A stretch of DNA of 7,423 nt from an uncultured Collinsella sp. (GCA_900755685.1 CAAEHI010000025.1:1-7423); one strand, 5' to 3'; positions 1-7,097 are shown, counted from the first letter of the stretch. Notes: generated by a model not told the origin, from the letters alone. Numbers and translations are program-made.

Positions 1-62
1 CCCGTGGGAGGCCAGGGCGCCGCTGACCGGTGGACGGCACCGAGCCGTACGCTTGAACTGAG
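1..62 (+). other. Unidentified tail of the upstream transcript
   Basis: These bases lie directly before a strong terminator, so they are probably the 3' end of an upstream gene or structured RNA. One frame stops at 24-26 and another at 59-61, and the short peptides they would end (the second reads EARAPLTGGRHRAVRLN) match no family I recognise. A small stem (34-38 with 44-48, ACGGC/GCCGT) is visible, so a non-coding RNA is also possible. Plus-strand direction is inferred from the terminator. Too little sequence is present to name it. Confidence 0.3.
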
Positions 63-94
63 AAGGGGGAGGCCTCGCGGCCTCCCCCTTTTTT
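63..94 (+). terminator. Strong rho-independent terminator upstream of acpS
   Basis: A perfect stem, GGGGGAGGCC (65-74) with GGCCTCCCCC (79-88), closes a TCGC loop and is followed by six T (89-94). Two A-T pairs at the base extend the stem to 12 bp. It ends the transcript entering from the left and isolates the acpS operon from it. The opposite strand lacks a good T tract after the stem, so it should work mainly in the plus direction. Confidence 0.93.
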
Positions 95-108
95 GCGTTT
101 ACGGGCTT

Positions 109-138
109 TTGTCTCACATAGTAGCTGTGTTTTATAAC
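109..138 (+). promoter_or_regulatory. Possible upstream sigma-70-type promoter (P1)
   Basis: TTGTCT (109-114) and TATAAC (133-138) are separated by 18 bp. The -10 box matches the TATAAT consensus at five of six bases and the -35 box matches TTGACA at four of six. It lies between the terminator and the acpS start and would give a leader of roughly 60 bases. It is a motif match only, and may act together with or instead of the second candidate downstream. Confidence 0.45.
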
Positions 139-144
139 CCTCGT

Positions 145-174
145 TTGTCGCATCTTCTGTGAACGGGCTACAAT
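145..174 (+). promoter_or_regulatory. Possible main promoter of the acpS operon (P2)
   Basis: TTGTCG (145-150) and TACAAT (169-174) are separated by 18 bp; the -10 box matches consensus at five of six bases. Transcription would start near 181, giving a short leader of about 23 bases ahead of the acpS start at 204. It is the closest good promoter-like motif to the first gene. No operator or riboswitch is apparent between it and the gene. Confidence 0.55.
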
Positions 175-193
175 AACTTAGTCTGTGCAATAT

Positions 194-198
194 GGAGG
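194..198 (+). promoter_or_regulatory. Ribosome binding site that fixes the acpS start
   Basis: GGAGG at 194-198 lies five bases before the ATG at 204. An in-frame ATG at 192 overlaps this site, would have no Shine-Dalgarno sequence of its own, and would add four residues (MEVN) not seen in typical AcpS proteins. The 204 start is therefore preferred. Confidence 0.85.
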
Positions 199-203
199 TG
201 AAC

Positions 204-743
204 ATGGCTGAAGCTGGTATCGGCGTTGATATCGTCGAGATTTCCCGTATGAAATCAATTCTTGAAAAGACGCCGTCGTTTGCTCGGCGTGTGTTTACCG
301 AAGAAGAGCGTGCGTATTGCGATGCATCATCGCGTCCCGCTGCTCACTATGCGAGCCGCTTTGCTTCGCGCGAGGCGGTGCTTAAAGCTCTCGGCACGGG
401 TTTTAGCCAAGGCGTGGGTCGCAAGGATGTTTCGGTAACGCGTGATAAACTCGGCAAACCGAAGGCGCTGCTTTCGGGCCGTGCTCTCGAGATCGCTCAA
501 GAACTGGGTGTTGTTGAGGTCGCTCTTTCCATTACGCTTACGGGAGACTTGGCCGTTGCGAATGCCATCGCGATTACCGAAGATGCTCGGCCTAAGCCAA
601 AAGATGAAAAGGTGAGCACCAAGAAACGCGTTGCGCAGACATTTAAAGAGGCTCGCTCTGTTTTAGATGAGCTTGAGCAGCTGCAGAATTCAGCATTGAC
701 GGAGCACCTGGGCGATGCTTCGCAAGATACGCTAGGAGCATAG
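204..743 (+). CDS. acpS: Holo-[acyl-carrier-protein] synthase with C-terminal extension
   Basis: AcpS transfers 4'-phosphopantetheine from coenzyme A to a serine of apo-acyl carrier protein in the cytoplasm, switching on fatty acid synthesis. The 179-residue protein opens with GIGVDIVEI (5-13), whose Asp9 is the expected Mg ligand, and has the second signature FASREAVLKALGTGF (53-67) with Glu57. The core ends near ITLTGDLAVANAIAI (110-124). AcpS proteins are usually about 120-130 residues; here about 53 further residues (127-179) follow, first Lys-rich and then a likely helix (LDELEQL, 154-160). I recognise no domain in this tail. The gene is first in the operon, and its stop codon abuts the next ATG. 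The identity of the core is secure; the role of the tail is unknown. Confidence 0.95.
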   Translation: MAEAGIGVDIVEISRMKSILEKTPSFARRVFTEEERAYCDASSRPAAHYASRFASREAVLKALGTGFSQGVGRKDVSVTRDKLGKPKALLSGRALEIAQELGVVEVALSITLTGDLAVANAIAITEDARPKPKDEKVSTKKRVAQTFKEARSVLDELEQLQNSALTEHLGDASQDTLGA

Positions 744-2360
744 ATGAAACCGGTTTTGAGTACCGAAGAAGTCGTTCGTCTCGAGGATATCATCGAACGC
801 GAAGGGACTTCGAAGGCCGAGCTTATGGAGCTAGCGGGTGAGTTTGCCGCCAACGAGGTCTTGAAGCTCAATCCCGATCGGGTTCTCGTTCTGGTCGGTT
901 TTGGTAATAATGGCGGCGATGGTTGGGTTGCCGCCGATATTCTGAGCCATAAGGGTGTGGACGTCGATATCGTTTCTCCGGTTGAGCCGGATGAGATTCC
1001 TGCTGCTCTGGCACGTCATGTTGCTCGTCGTACTGCCGGCCGCGATGTGCACGTTTGCGTCGGCCCCTCGCGTGACGAACTCGAGGTTTTGATCGATAAG
1101 GCCGATGTTGTTGTCGATGCCATATTTGGTACCGGTTTCCACGGGAATCTGCGTGCGCCGTTCTCCATCTGGATTCCTACGGTCAATGAATGCGCCGATT
1201 GTGTCGTATCCATTGATGTCCCCTCGGGCCTGAATGCCGAGACGGGCGTTGTTGATGACGACTGCATTCGTGCCGAACATACGGTGACGATGATTGCGCC
1301 CAAGATTGGTCTGTATAGCGCTGATGGCCCTGAGTATGCTGGCGATTTGATCTGCGGCAATCTTTACGACCGTCTTGACGAGGTCATCGATGATGTCGAC
1401 CACGCCGCCGAGATTGTCGAGCCCGGTGACTTAGTTGATTACTTTGCTCCACTACCTACGAATATCGATAAGTATTCCCGTGGCTCTGTGCTTATTGTCG
1501 CCGGATCTGCGCAATATCCTGGTGCTGCCATTATGGCGGCCAAGTCTGCAGCTCGCGCGGGTGCTGGTTACGTGGCAGTCGCGGCTCCTGACGCCTGCGC
1601 TAATCTTATTCGCATTGCACTTCCTTCGATTCCCGTCTTTGCTATTCCGTCTGATTCCCGCGGCTCCTTTGGCGCCGCTGCGCGCATGACTGTATGCGAG
1701 ATTGCAAAGAAGTACAGCTGTGTACTGTGCGGTCCCGGTATGACGACATCTGCCGGCGCTATGCAGGTGGTTTCGGGCTTGCTCGAGCTTGATGTACCGC
1801 TTATTTTGGACGCCGATGCACTCAACTGCCTTGCTAAGATTGCCATTGACGGTATTGATAGTAATCCCGAGATGTATCGTCGCGAGCAGCCGTTGGTTAT
1901 GACGCCGCACTATCGTGAACTTTCGCGTCTGGTTGCCGGTGACGAGGTGAACGACCTTGGTACTGCGATTGCAGCCGCGCAGAAGGTTGTCTGGGCTGCA
2001 GGCTCTGACAATCTGGTGGTCATTGCCAAGGGGCCGACGACGGCTATCTGTGGCGTTGAGCGTGTGCTGCTGCCGCTCTCGGGTCCGGCTTCTCTGGCAA
2101 CTGCCGGTTCGGGTGATGTCCTCGCGGGTATTTTGGCCGGCACGCTTGCCACCATGCGCGACGAGATGGATCGTTGGGAGTTGCTGTATTCGTACGCCGT
2201 CGCACTTCACAGCTACGCCGGTTTTGCCGCGGCGACGGAGTATGGTGAGAAGAGCGTCATCGCGACCGATCTTATCGACTTGATCGGTCCGGCCATGGAA
2301 CTGGCGGCAAAGGATGCGCTCGAAGATCTGGGAATCATGGACGAAGGGTCGGATGACTAA
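744..2360 (+). CDS. nnrD: Bifunctional NAD(P)H-hydrate epimerase / ADP-dependent dehydratase
   Basis: This enzyme repairs NADH and NADPH that have been hydrated. The N-terminal YjeF-type domain (about 1-225) epimerises the R and S hydrates; the C-terminal ribokinase-like domain (about 230-538) dehydrates S-NAD(P)HX using ADP. Epimerase signatures are GNNGGDG (54-60), Asp125 before IFGTGF, SIDVPSGLNAETG (156-168) with Asp158, and APK (185-187) with Lys187. Dehydratase signatures are KYSRGSVLIVAGS (243-255), CGPGM (329-333), LDADAL (355-360), AKGP (428-431) and AGSGDVLAG (454-462). The usual TPHPGE motif reads TPHYRE (387-392), keeping His and Glu but losing Gly. At 538 residues it is a normal length for the fused form. 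AGGAG at 734-738 lies five bases before the ATG, inside the acpS end. The symbol could equally be written nnrE/nnrD; the family is secure. Confidence 0.95.
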   Translation: MKPVLSTEEVVRLEDIIEREGTSKAELMELAGEFAANEVLKLNPDRVLVLVGFGNNGGDGWVAADILSHKGVDVDIVSPVEPDEIPAALARHVARRTAGRDVHVCVGPSRDELEVLIDKADVVVDAIFGTGFHGNLRAPFSIWIPTVNECADCVVSIDVPSGLNAETGVVDDDCIRAEHTVTMIAPKIGLYSADGPEYAGDLICGNLYDRLDEVIDDVDHAAEIVEPGDLVDYFAPLPTNIDKYSRGSVLIVAGSAQYPGAAIMAAKSAARAGAGYVAVAAPDACANLIRIALPSIPVFAIPSDSRGSFGAAARMTVCEIAKKYSCVLCGPGMTTSAGAMQVVSGLLELDVPLILDADALNCLAKIAIDGIDSNPEMYRREQPLVMTPHYRELSRLVAGDEVNDLGTAIAAAQKVVWAAGSDNLVVIAKGPTTAICGVERVLLPLSGPASLATAGSGDVLAGILAGTLATMRDEMDRWELLYSYAVALHSYAGFAAATEYGEKSVIATDLIDLIGPAMELAAKDALEDLGIMDEGSDD

Positions 2361-2362
2361 TC

Positions 2363-3508
2363 ATGAATAAAGCCGATTTGACGCGCTGGTCCTGGGTCGA
2401 GATCGACCGCGGGGCGCTCCGTCGCAACACGAGGGCCTATAAGAACTTGCTGAATCCACGTCAGCGCCTGTGCTGCGTGGTCAAGGCCGATGCTTATGGC
2501 CATGGAGCTGTTGAGTGCGCCAAGATCATGTATTCGGCCGGTGCCGACATGTTTGCCGTGGCGACGGTTAACGAGGGCGTTGAGCTCCGACAGGGCGGGA
2601 TTACGAAACCCATCCTCATCCTAAGCGAGCCGCCTATCGAGGCCATTCCGACGTTGCTCGAGTTTGATATCATGCCCTCGGTCTATACGTCTGACTTTGC
2701 TCTTGCGTATGGCGAATGTGCCGTCGCGGCGGGCAAAGTGGGCAAGTATCATCTCGCCATCGAGACGGGCATGAATCGTATCGGCGTTCACTACACGCAG
2801 GTGCTCGACTTTGTCCGCGGTATAAATTTCCATCGCGGTATTCAGTGCGACGGCGTATTTACGCACTTCGCCACGGCCGATGAACCTTCGGGCTGGGACT
2901 ACAAGCTGCAGTGTCAGCGCTTTACCGAGGCCGTTCAGGCCATTAAGGATGCGGGTTTTGAGTGCGGTATCGTGCACTGCGCCAACACGCCGTCCTCGAT
3001 GCTCGACCCCTCGATGCATTTTGATATGATCCGCGCCGGCGTTGGCTTGTATGGCATGCAGCCGTGCGAGCTGAGTGGCCGCGTGATGCAGCTTGATCCC
3101 GTTATGAGCGTCCATGCGCGTGTGACGCGCGTGGCACACCCTGCGATGGGTGAGGGCGTGGGCTACGGTTTTACCTACCGCGTACCGCGTACGCGCGTTC
3201 AGATCTGCACGCTGCCGATCGGTTATGCCGATGGCCTATCGCGTACGCTTTCCAATCGTATGGATGTGCTGTATCGCGGCGAGCGTGTGCATCAGGTTGG
3301 CAATATCTGCATGGACCAGTTTATGGTCGCCATTCAGTCCAACCCGGCACACGAGATTCCCGAGGCCGAGTATGGTGACGAGATGATCATTGTCGGCCGC
3401 GATGGCGATGCCGAGATCACTATGGACGAGATGGCCCGACTGCGCGGAACGATTAACTACGAGGTCGCCTGCGGCTTTGGCATGCGTCTCGACAAGGTCT
3501 ACGTGTAG
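2363..3508 (+). CDS. alr: Alanine racemase (PLP-dependent)
   Basis: Alr interconverts L- and D-alanine in the cytoplasm, supplying D-alanine for peptidoglycan precursors. The 381-residue protein has the family's usual length and order: the N-terminal barrel starts WVEIDRGALRRN (11-22), and VVKADAYGHG (39-48) contains Lys41, which should carry pyridoxal phosphate. ETGMNRIG (134-141) and MIRAGVGLYG (222-231, with Arg224) follow. The C-terminal domain has GVGYGFTYR (265-273), where Tyr268 is the expected second catalytic base, and ICMDQFMV (315-322). No key residue appears to be missing. It starts two bases after the preceding stop with only a weak Shine-Dalgarno sequence, so translation is probably coupled to the upstream gene. 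Pairing with the cofactor-repair gene is common in bacteria. Confidence 0.97.
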   Translation: MNKADLTRWSWVEIDRGALRRNTRAYKNLLNPRQRLCCVVKADAYGHGAVECAKIMYSAGADMFAVATVNEGVELRQGGITKPILILSEPPIEAIPTLLEFDIMPSVYTSDFALAYGECAVAAGKVGKYHLAIETGMNRIGVHYTQVLDFVRGINFHRGIQCDGVFTHFATADEPSGWDYKLQCQRFTEAVQAIKDAGFECGIVHCANTPSSMLDPSMHFDMIRAGVGLYGMQPCELSGRVMQLDPVMSVHARVTRVAHPAMGEGVGYGFTYRVPRTRVQICTLPIGYADGLSRTLSNRMDVLYRGERVHQVGNICMDQFMVAIQSNPAHEIPEAEYGDEMIIVGRDGDAEITMDEMARLRGTINYEVACGFGMRLDKVYV

Positions 3509-3516
3509 GAGCCGCT

Positions 3517-4137
3517 ATGGGCGTCATGCACATCCCCGGTCATACCCATCAGGCACCACGTGAGGTCGCACTCGAGGAAATTGAGGCCGTTCTGGGCGAT
3601 TGTCATCTCTGCCAGCTCTACCAGTCGCGTCACAACATCGTGTTTGGCGTGGGAAACCCCCGCGCCCGCGTCATGTTTATCGGTGAGGCGCCGGGCCGCA
3701 ATGAGGATTTGCAGGGCGAGCCCTTTGTGGGGGCGGCAGGCGAGGACCTCAACGGCATTTTGTCGCTGGCGGGGCTCAAACGCGAAGACGTCTACATTGC
3801 CAACGTGCTTAAGTGCCGCCCGCCGGGAAACCGCAATCCGCGTCCCGAGGAAGTGCTGGCTTGCTCGCCGTTTTTGCGTGAGCAGATTCGAAGCATCTGG
3901 CCCGATATTATCGTGACGCTCGGCAACCCCGCGACGCACTTTGTGCTTAAGACCGAGATTGGCATTACTAAGCTGCGCGGCAGGTTCCACCAGATGGGGC
4001 ATTTTGTAGTAATGCCCACGTTCCATCCGGCAGCAGCGCTGCGCAATCCGGCGTGGCAGGAGCTGCTGGAGGAAGACTTTAAGATGCTGGGCGACTATCT
4101 GGAGCGACATCCCGCACCAGAGGACGCCTCGGAATAA
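3517..4137 (+). CDS. Family 4 (iron-sulfur) uracil-DNA glycosylase
   Basis: The enzyme cuts uracil, formed by cytosine deamination or misincorporation, out of DNA and so starts base excision repair. The 206-residue protein has the family 4 active-site motif GEAPGRNED (56-64), rather than the GLAPA type of family 5, and the second motif FHPAAALRNP (169-178). Four cysteines, C29 and C32 (CHLC), C100 (NVLKCRPP) and C116, are placed as expected for the 4Fe-4S cluster. Short tails flank a complete domain. AGGAG (3507-3511) overlaps the alr stop and lies five bases before the ATG, supporting this start over the ATG at 3526. Its place between alr and tsaE is functionally unrelated to either and probably reflects co-expression only. 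The gene ends with two adjacent TAA codons. Confidence 0.94.
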   Translation: MGVMHIPGHTHQAPREVALEEIEAVLGDCHLCQLYQSRHNIVFGVGNPRARVMFIGEAPGRNEDLQGEPFVGAAGEDLNGILSLAGLKREDVYIANVLKCRPPGNRNPRPEEVLACSPFLREQIRSIWPDIIVTLGNPATHFVLKTEIGITKLRGRFHQMGHFVVMPTFHPAAALRNPAWQELLEEDFKMLGDYLERHPAPEDASE

Positions 4138-4149
4138 TAAGGAGCATAT

Positions 4150-4656
4150 ATGTCCCTGGAGCGCCTGGGGGTAGGTACTTACAAAACGACTTGCGCTGCC
4201 GATACGGAGTACTTTGGCGAGCTAATTGCACCGTGCCTTGAGGACGGCGATGTGCTCATCCTGACCGGTGGCCTGGGAGTGGGCAAAACTCACTTTACCA
4301 AGGGCGTCTCGCGCGGGCTGGGCGATGGGCATATGGTTACGAGCCCTACGTTTGCGCTCATGGCCGTTCACGATCAAGGTCGTATTCCGCTGTTTCACTT
4401 TGATCTATACCGCCTGGAGCATGCCTACGAGCTCGAGGATACGGGCATTTTCGATGTGCTGGGCTATGAGGGTGCTTGCCTGCTGGAATGGGGCGAACAA
4501 TTCCAGGACGAGCTGACGGATGAGTATCTTTCGGTGACGCTCAAGCGTGATGAGGGCGACAGCGATGTGCGAACGATAACGCTCGAGGCGCACGGTGACC
4601 GCGCAATGGAGCTTTCCCATTTGATTGATAAGGCTGTACAAGATGAGCTTGCATAA
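4150..4656 (+). CDS. tsaE: TsaE, ATPase of the t6A tRNA modification complex
   Basis: TsaE is the small P-loop ATPase that works with the TsaB-TsaD pair to cycle the enzyme forming N6-threonylcarbamoyladenosine at position 37 of ANN-decoding tRNAs. The 168-residue protein has Walker A GGLGVGKT (40-47, Lys46), the switch-like SPTF (65-68), FHFDLYRLE (82-90) and LLEWGE (111-116) with Glu113, all in the family order. The residue before LG is Gly where most relatives have Asp or Glu (GDLGAGKTT), and His follows the Walker threonine. These are mild departures, and the Walker consensus is intact. AAGGAG (4139-4144) lies five bases before the ATG. The 3' end overlaps the TsaB-RimI-TsaD gene by 14 bases, placing the t6A genes together. 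Confidence 0.95.
   Translation: MSLERLGVGTYKTTCAADTEYFGELIAPCLEDGDVLILTGGLGVGKTHFTKGVSRGLGDGHMVTSPTFALMAVHDQGRIPLFHFDLYRLEHAYELEDTGIFDVLGYEGACLLEWGEQFQDELTDEYLSVTLKRDEGDSDVRTITLEAHGDRAMELSHLIDKAVQDELA
4630..4633 (+). promoter_or_regulatory. Ribosome binding site choosing the ATG start of the fusion gene
   Basis: AAGG at 4630-4633 lies nine bases before ATG 4643. An in-frame TTG at 4625 would add six residues but lies just upstream of this site and does not improve the match to TsaB N-termini. ATG 4643 is preferred. The site lies inside the tsaE coding region, consistent with coupled translation. Confidence 0.6.
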
Positions 4657-7027
4657 CGACAACGCGCTGGTGGTGGCGCTCGATACCTCGACCGACATAC
4701 TTGCCTGCGCGGCAAGCTGGATTGATGAGCAGACGGGCGAGACGAAGCTCGTGAGTGGCGACCACATGTGTCGCCGTCACGCCAACGTTGAGCTCGTGAA
4801 TACCGTTGATGGCGTGCTGGCTCAAGCCGGTCTGGATCGCAGCGATGTTGGTTACTACGTGGTCGGCCGCGGCCCGGGGTCGTTTACGGGTGTGCGCATC
4901 GGCATCTCCACTGCCAAGGGCCTCGCGCGCGGTGCCAATGTTCCGCTGCTGGGCGTGTCGACGCTCGACGCTTGCGCTTGGACGGCGTGGAAGGCTGGCG
5001 TACGCGGCAAGCTTGGTATCTTGGCCGATGCTATGCGCGGTGAGGTATATCCGGCGCTGTATATGCTGGTCGATGAGGGTCCCGAGCGTCAATTTGAGCG
5101 CGAACACGTGGTCAAGGCCGCCATGGCGCTCGATGAGTGGCGCCGAGCAGCGGACTGGGACCAGGTTCAGCTGACCGGTGACGGTCTCGTGCGCTATGGC
5201 AAGCTGCTGGGTGAGGACGAGACCGCCCGCTGCGTGGAGCGCGACCTGTGGTGGCCTTCGGGCGAGGGCTTGCTGCTCGCGCACGCTGCGGGTGACGGCG
5301 ATCCGGCTCGCGTCCTGCCGATTTACACGCGCCTTTCGGATGCCGAGGAAAACGAGCGCAAGCGTCTTGGTCTTGCCGAGAGTGCGCAGAGCGAAATTAC
5401 GGGCGTTGCCGATGAGCTCGCCGGTCGTCATCTGCAGTTCCGTCCCATGGGCGCGGCGGACGCCGAGGGCGCGAGCGCGCTAGAGGCCGCCTGCTTTGAA
5501 GGTGCCGGACACAAGGCGTGGACGCCGGGCATGTTCCTGTCCGAACTGGGCGAGGACGTCGCTGCGCCGCGCAGTTGGTGGGTGGCACACGACGACGGCA
5601 AGCTGCTGGGCCTTGCCGGCGGTATGGTCGTGGACGGTGATGTGCAGATTCTGGATGTCGCCGTCGACTCGGCACATCGCCGTGAGTGCATTGCCCGCAA
5701 GCTGCTGTCGCATGTGAGCTATGATGCCCAGATGCTCGGCTGCACCACGGCTTCGCTCGAGGTCGAGGACGGCAACGAGGGCGCGATTGCGCTCTATGCC
5801 GCTCTGGGCTTTACCGAGGTGGGTCGTCGTCGTGGCTACTACGGTGTCGGCAAAGACGCCATCGTCATGACGGCCCCACTTCCCCTCGTACTTCCGGTCG
5901 ATAACGCCTCGCCCGAGCCGACGGCAGCCGAGCAACGCGTATGGCCGCTGCCTGCGCCTGGGCGCTCCGAGGGGGAGCGCGCCGAAATTGAGCGCCGCCG
6001 CCTGGTGCTCGCTATCGAGAGTTCCTGCGACGAGACGGCCGTGGCGATTATCGATGCGGATGGCAATATGCTGGCCAACCAGGTGTCGACACAGATTGAT
6101 TTCCATGCCCGCTTTGGCGGCGTGGTGCCCGAGATCGCCTCGCGCAAACACGTTGAGGTGATTGTGAGTGTCGTGGATGCGGCGCTCGAGGATGCCGCAG
6201 CATCGCTTGGTCTTGAGGGTGGAGCCATTGCTCCCAGCGAGCTTGCCGCCGTGGGCGTGACACAGGGTCCGGGCCTGGTGGGCGCCCTCGTGGTGGGCGT
6301 TGCCTTTGCCAAAGGCTTTGCCTACGCTGCCGGTAAGCCGCTCGTATGCGTCAACCATCTGGAGGGGCATCTGTTTGCCAACCTGCTGGCGCAACCCGAC
6401 CTCAAACCGCCGTTTATCTTCACGCTTGTCTCGGGTGGGCACACCATGCTCGTGCACGTGAAGGCGTGGGGCGACTACGAGGTGCTCGGTGAGACGCTCG
6501 ACGACGCTGTGGGCGAGGCCTTCGACAAGGTAGCCAAGGCTTTGGGTCTGGGCTATCCCGGTGGCCCCATCATTTCCAAGCTGGCCGAGACGGGCAACCC
6601 CAAGGCGATCGATTTCCCCCGTGCGCTTAACAGCAGGGGAGACTATCGCTTCTCGCTTTCGGGCCTTAAAACCGCTGTGACGCTCTACATTGAACAGGAG
6701 ACCAAGGCCGGGCGCACGATTCACCTGCCCGATCTGGCAGCTTCGTTTGAGGCAGCTGTCTTTGACGTGCAGTACAAGAAGGCCAAAAACGCACTGCACG
6801 CTACCGGATGCAAGGAATACTGCATCGGTGGCGGCGTCTCGGCCAACCCGCATCTGCGCGAGATGATGATCAAGAAGCTTGGGCGTCAGGGGATTCGCGT
6901 AACGGTGCCGCCCTTGTCTGCCTGTACCGATAACGCAGCCATGATCGCGGAGGTCGCTCGCCGTAAATTCGACCGAGGCGAAATCTCGCCGTTCGATGTC
7001 GACGCCGATCCGAACATGACGCTGTAG
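4643..7027 (+). CDS. tsaD: TsaB-RimI-TsaD triple fusion: t6A synthesis and S18 acetylation
   Basis: Three enzymes that are usually separate form one 794-residue protein. TsaB (about 1-230) shows VALDTST (11-17) and GRGPGSFTGVRIG (75-87). RimI, a GNAT acetyltransferase for the ribosomal protein S18 N-terminus, spans about 264-412 with LDVAVDSAHRR (337-347), LEVEDGNEGAIALY (372-385; Glu373 and Tyr385 match the catalytic pair) and GRRRGYY (394-400). TsaD (about 454-794) is full length: AIESSCDETAVA (457-468), HLEGH (572-576) with both metal-binding histidines, VSGGH (596-600), GETLDDAVGEAFDKVAKALG (616-635), IGGGVSANPHLR (728-739) and CTDNAAMIA (761-769). A charged linker (231-262) and a Pro-rich linker (412-452) join the parts. 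TsaD moves the threonylcarbamoyl group to A37 of tRNA, and TsaB is its dimer partner. One oddity is Cys349 in place of the first Gly of the acetyl-CoA loop. Fusions of these domains are known; I am sure of the domains, less sure all are active. Confidence 0.95.
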   Translation: MSLHNDNALVVALDTSTDILACAASWIDEQTGETKLVSGDHMCRRHANVELVNTVDGVLAQAGLDRSDVGYYVVGRGPGSFTGVRIGISTAKGLARGANVPLLGVSTLDACAWTAWKAGVRGKLGILADAMRGEVYPALYMLVDEGPERQFEREHVVKAAMALDEWRRAADWDQVQLTGDGLVRYGKLLGEDETARCVERDLWWPSGEGLLLAHAAGDGDPARVLPIYTRLSDAEENERKRLGLAESAQSEITGVADELAGRHLQFRPMGAADAEGASALEAACFEGAGHKAWTPGMFLSELGEDVAAPRSWWVAHDDGKLLGLAGGMVVDGDVQILDVAVDSAHRRECIARKLLSHVSYDAQMLGCTTASLEVEDGNEGAIALYAALGFTEVGRRRGYYGVGKDAIVMTAPLPLVLPVDNASPEPTAAEQRVWPLPAPGRSEGERAEIERRRLVLAIESSCDETAVAIIDADGNMLANQVSTQIDFHARFGGVVPEIASRKHVEVIVSVVDAALEDAAASLGLEGGAIAPSELAAVGVTQGPGLVGALVVGVAFAKGFAYAAGKPLVCVNHLEGHLFANLLAQPDLKPPFIFTLVSGGHTMLVHVKAWGDYEVLGETLDDAVGEAFDKVAKALGLGYPGGPIISKLAETGNPKAIDFPRALNSRGDYRFSLSGLKTAVTLYIEQETKAGRTIHLPDLAASFEAAVFDVQYKKAKNALHATGCKEYCIGGGVSANPHLREMMIKKLGRQGIRVTVPPLSACTDNAAMIAEVARRKFDRGEISPFDVDADPNMTL

Positions 7028-7041
7028 CTGGTACGGCGCGG
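6963..7041. repeat. Left arm of 79-bp perfect inverted duplication (tsaD 3' end)
   Basis: This stretch, the last 21 codons of tsaD plus 14 bases beyond its stop codon, reappears without mismatch as the reverse complement at 7345-7423. The two copies are 303 bases apart. This copy is the authentic gene end, since it completes a normal TsaD protein. The duplicate is probably an artefact of assembly or sequencing. Confidence 0.95.
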
Positions 7042-7072
7042 TCCCCGGACGGAGGGGCCGGATATAAGGTTT
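7040..7072. repeat. Left arm of 33-bp perfect inverted repeat
   Basis: GGTCCCCGGACGGAGG and the 17 bases after it match the reverse complement of 7142-7174 with no mismatch. The arms are 69 bases apart and the operon terminator lies at their centre, so the whole 7040-7174 block can fold into one long GC-rich hairpin. The arm starts 12 bases after the tsaD stop. No target-site duplication is visible at the outer ends. Confidence 0.95.
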
Positions 7073-7097
7073 CCTGCTCTACAGTCCTGCGCAAGAC

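Noticed and set aside
192..203. ATG at 192 as the acpS start
   Set aside because: The Shine-Dalgarno GGAGG (194-198) would lie inside the gene; it is correctly spaced for ATG 204, which also gives the usual short AcpS N-terminus.
4625..4642. TTG at 4625 as the start of the TsaB-RimI-TsaD gene
   Set aside because: ATG 4643 has an AAGG site nine bases upstream, and the added residues do not resemble TsaB N-termini.
5480..6853. A 457-codon open frame on the minus strand
   Set aside because: It lies wholly antisense to the RimI and TsaD domains, matches no family I know, and is explained by the codon bias of the plus-strand gene. The 296-codon minus-strand frame at 4541-5431 is rejected for the same reason.
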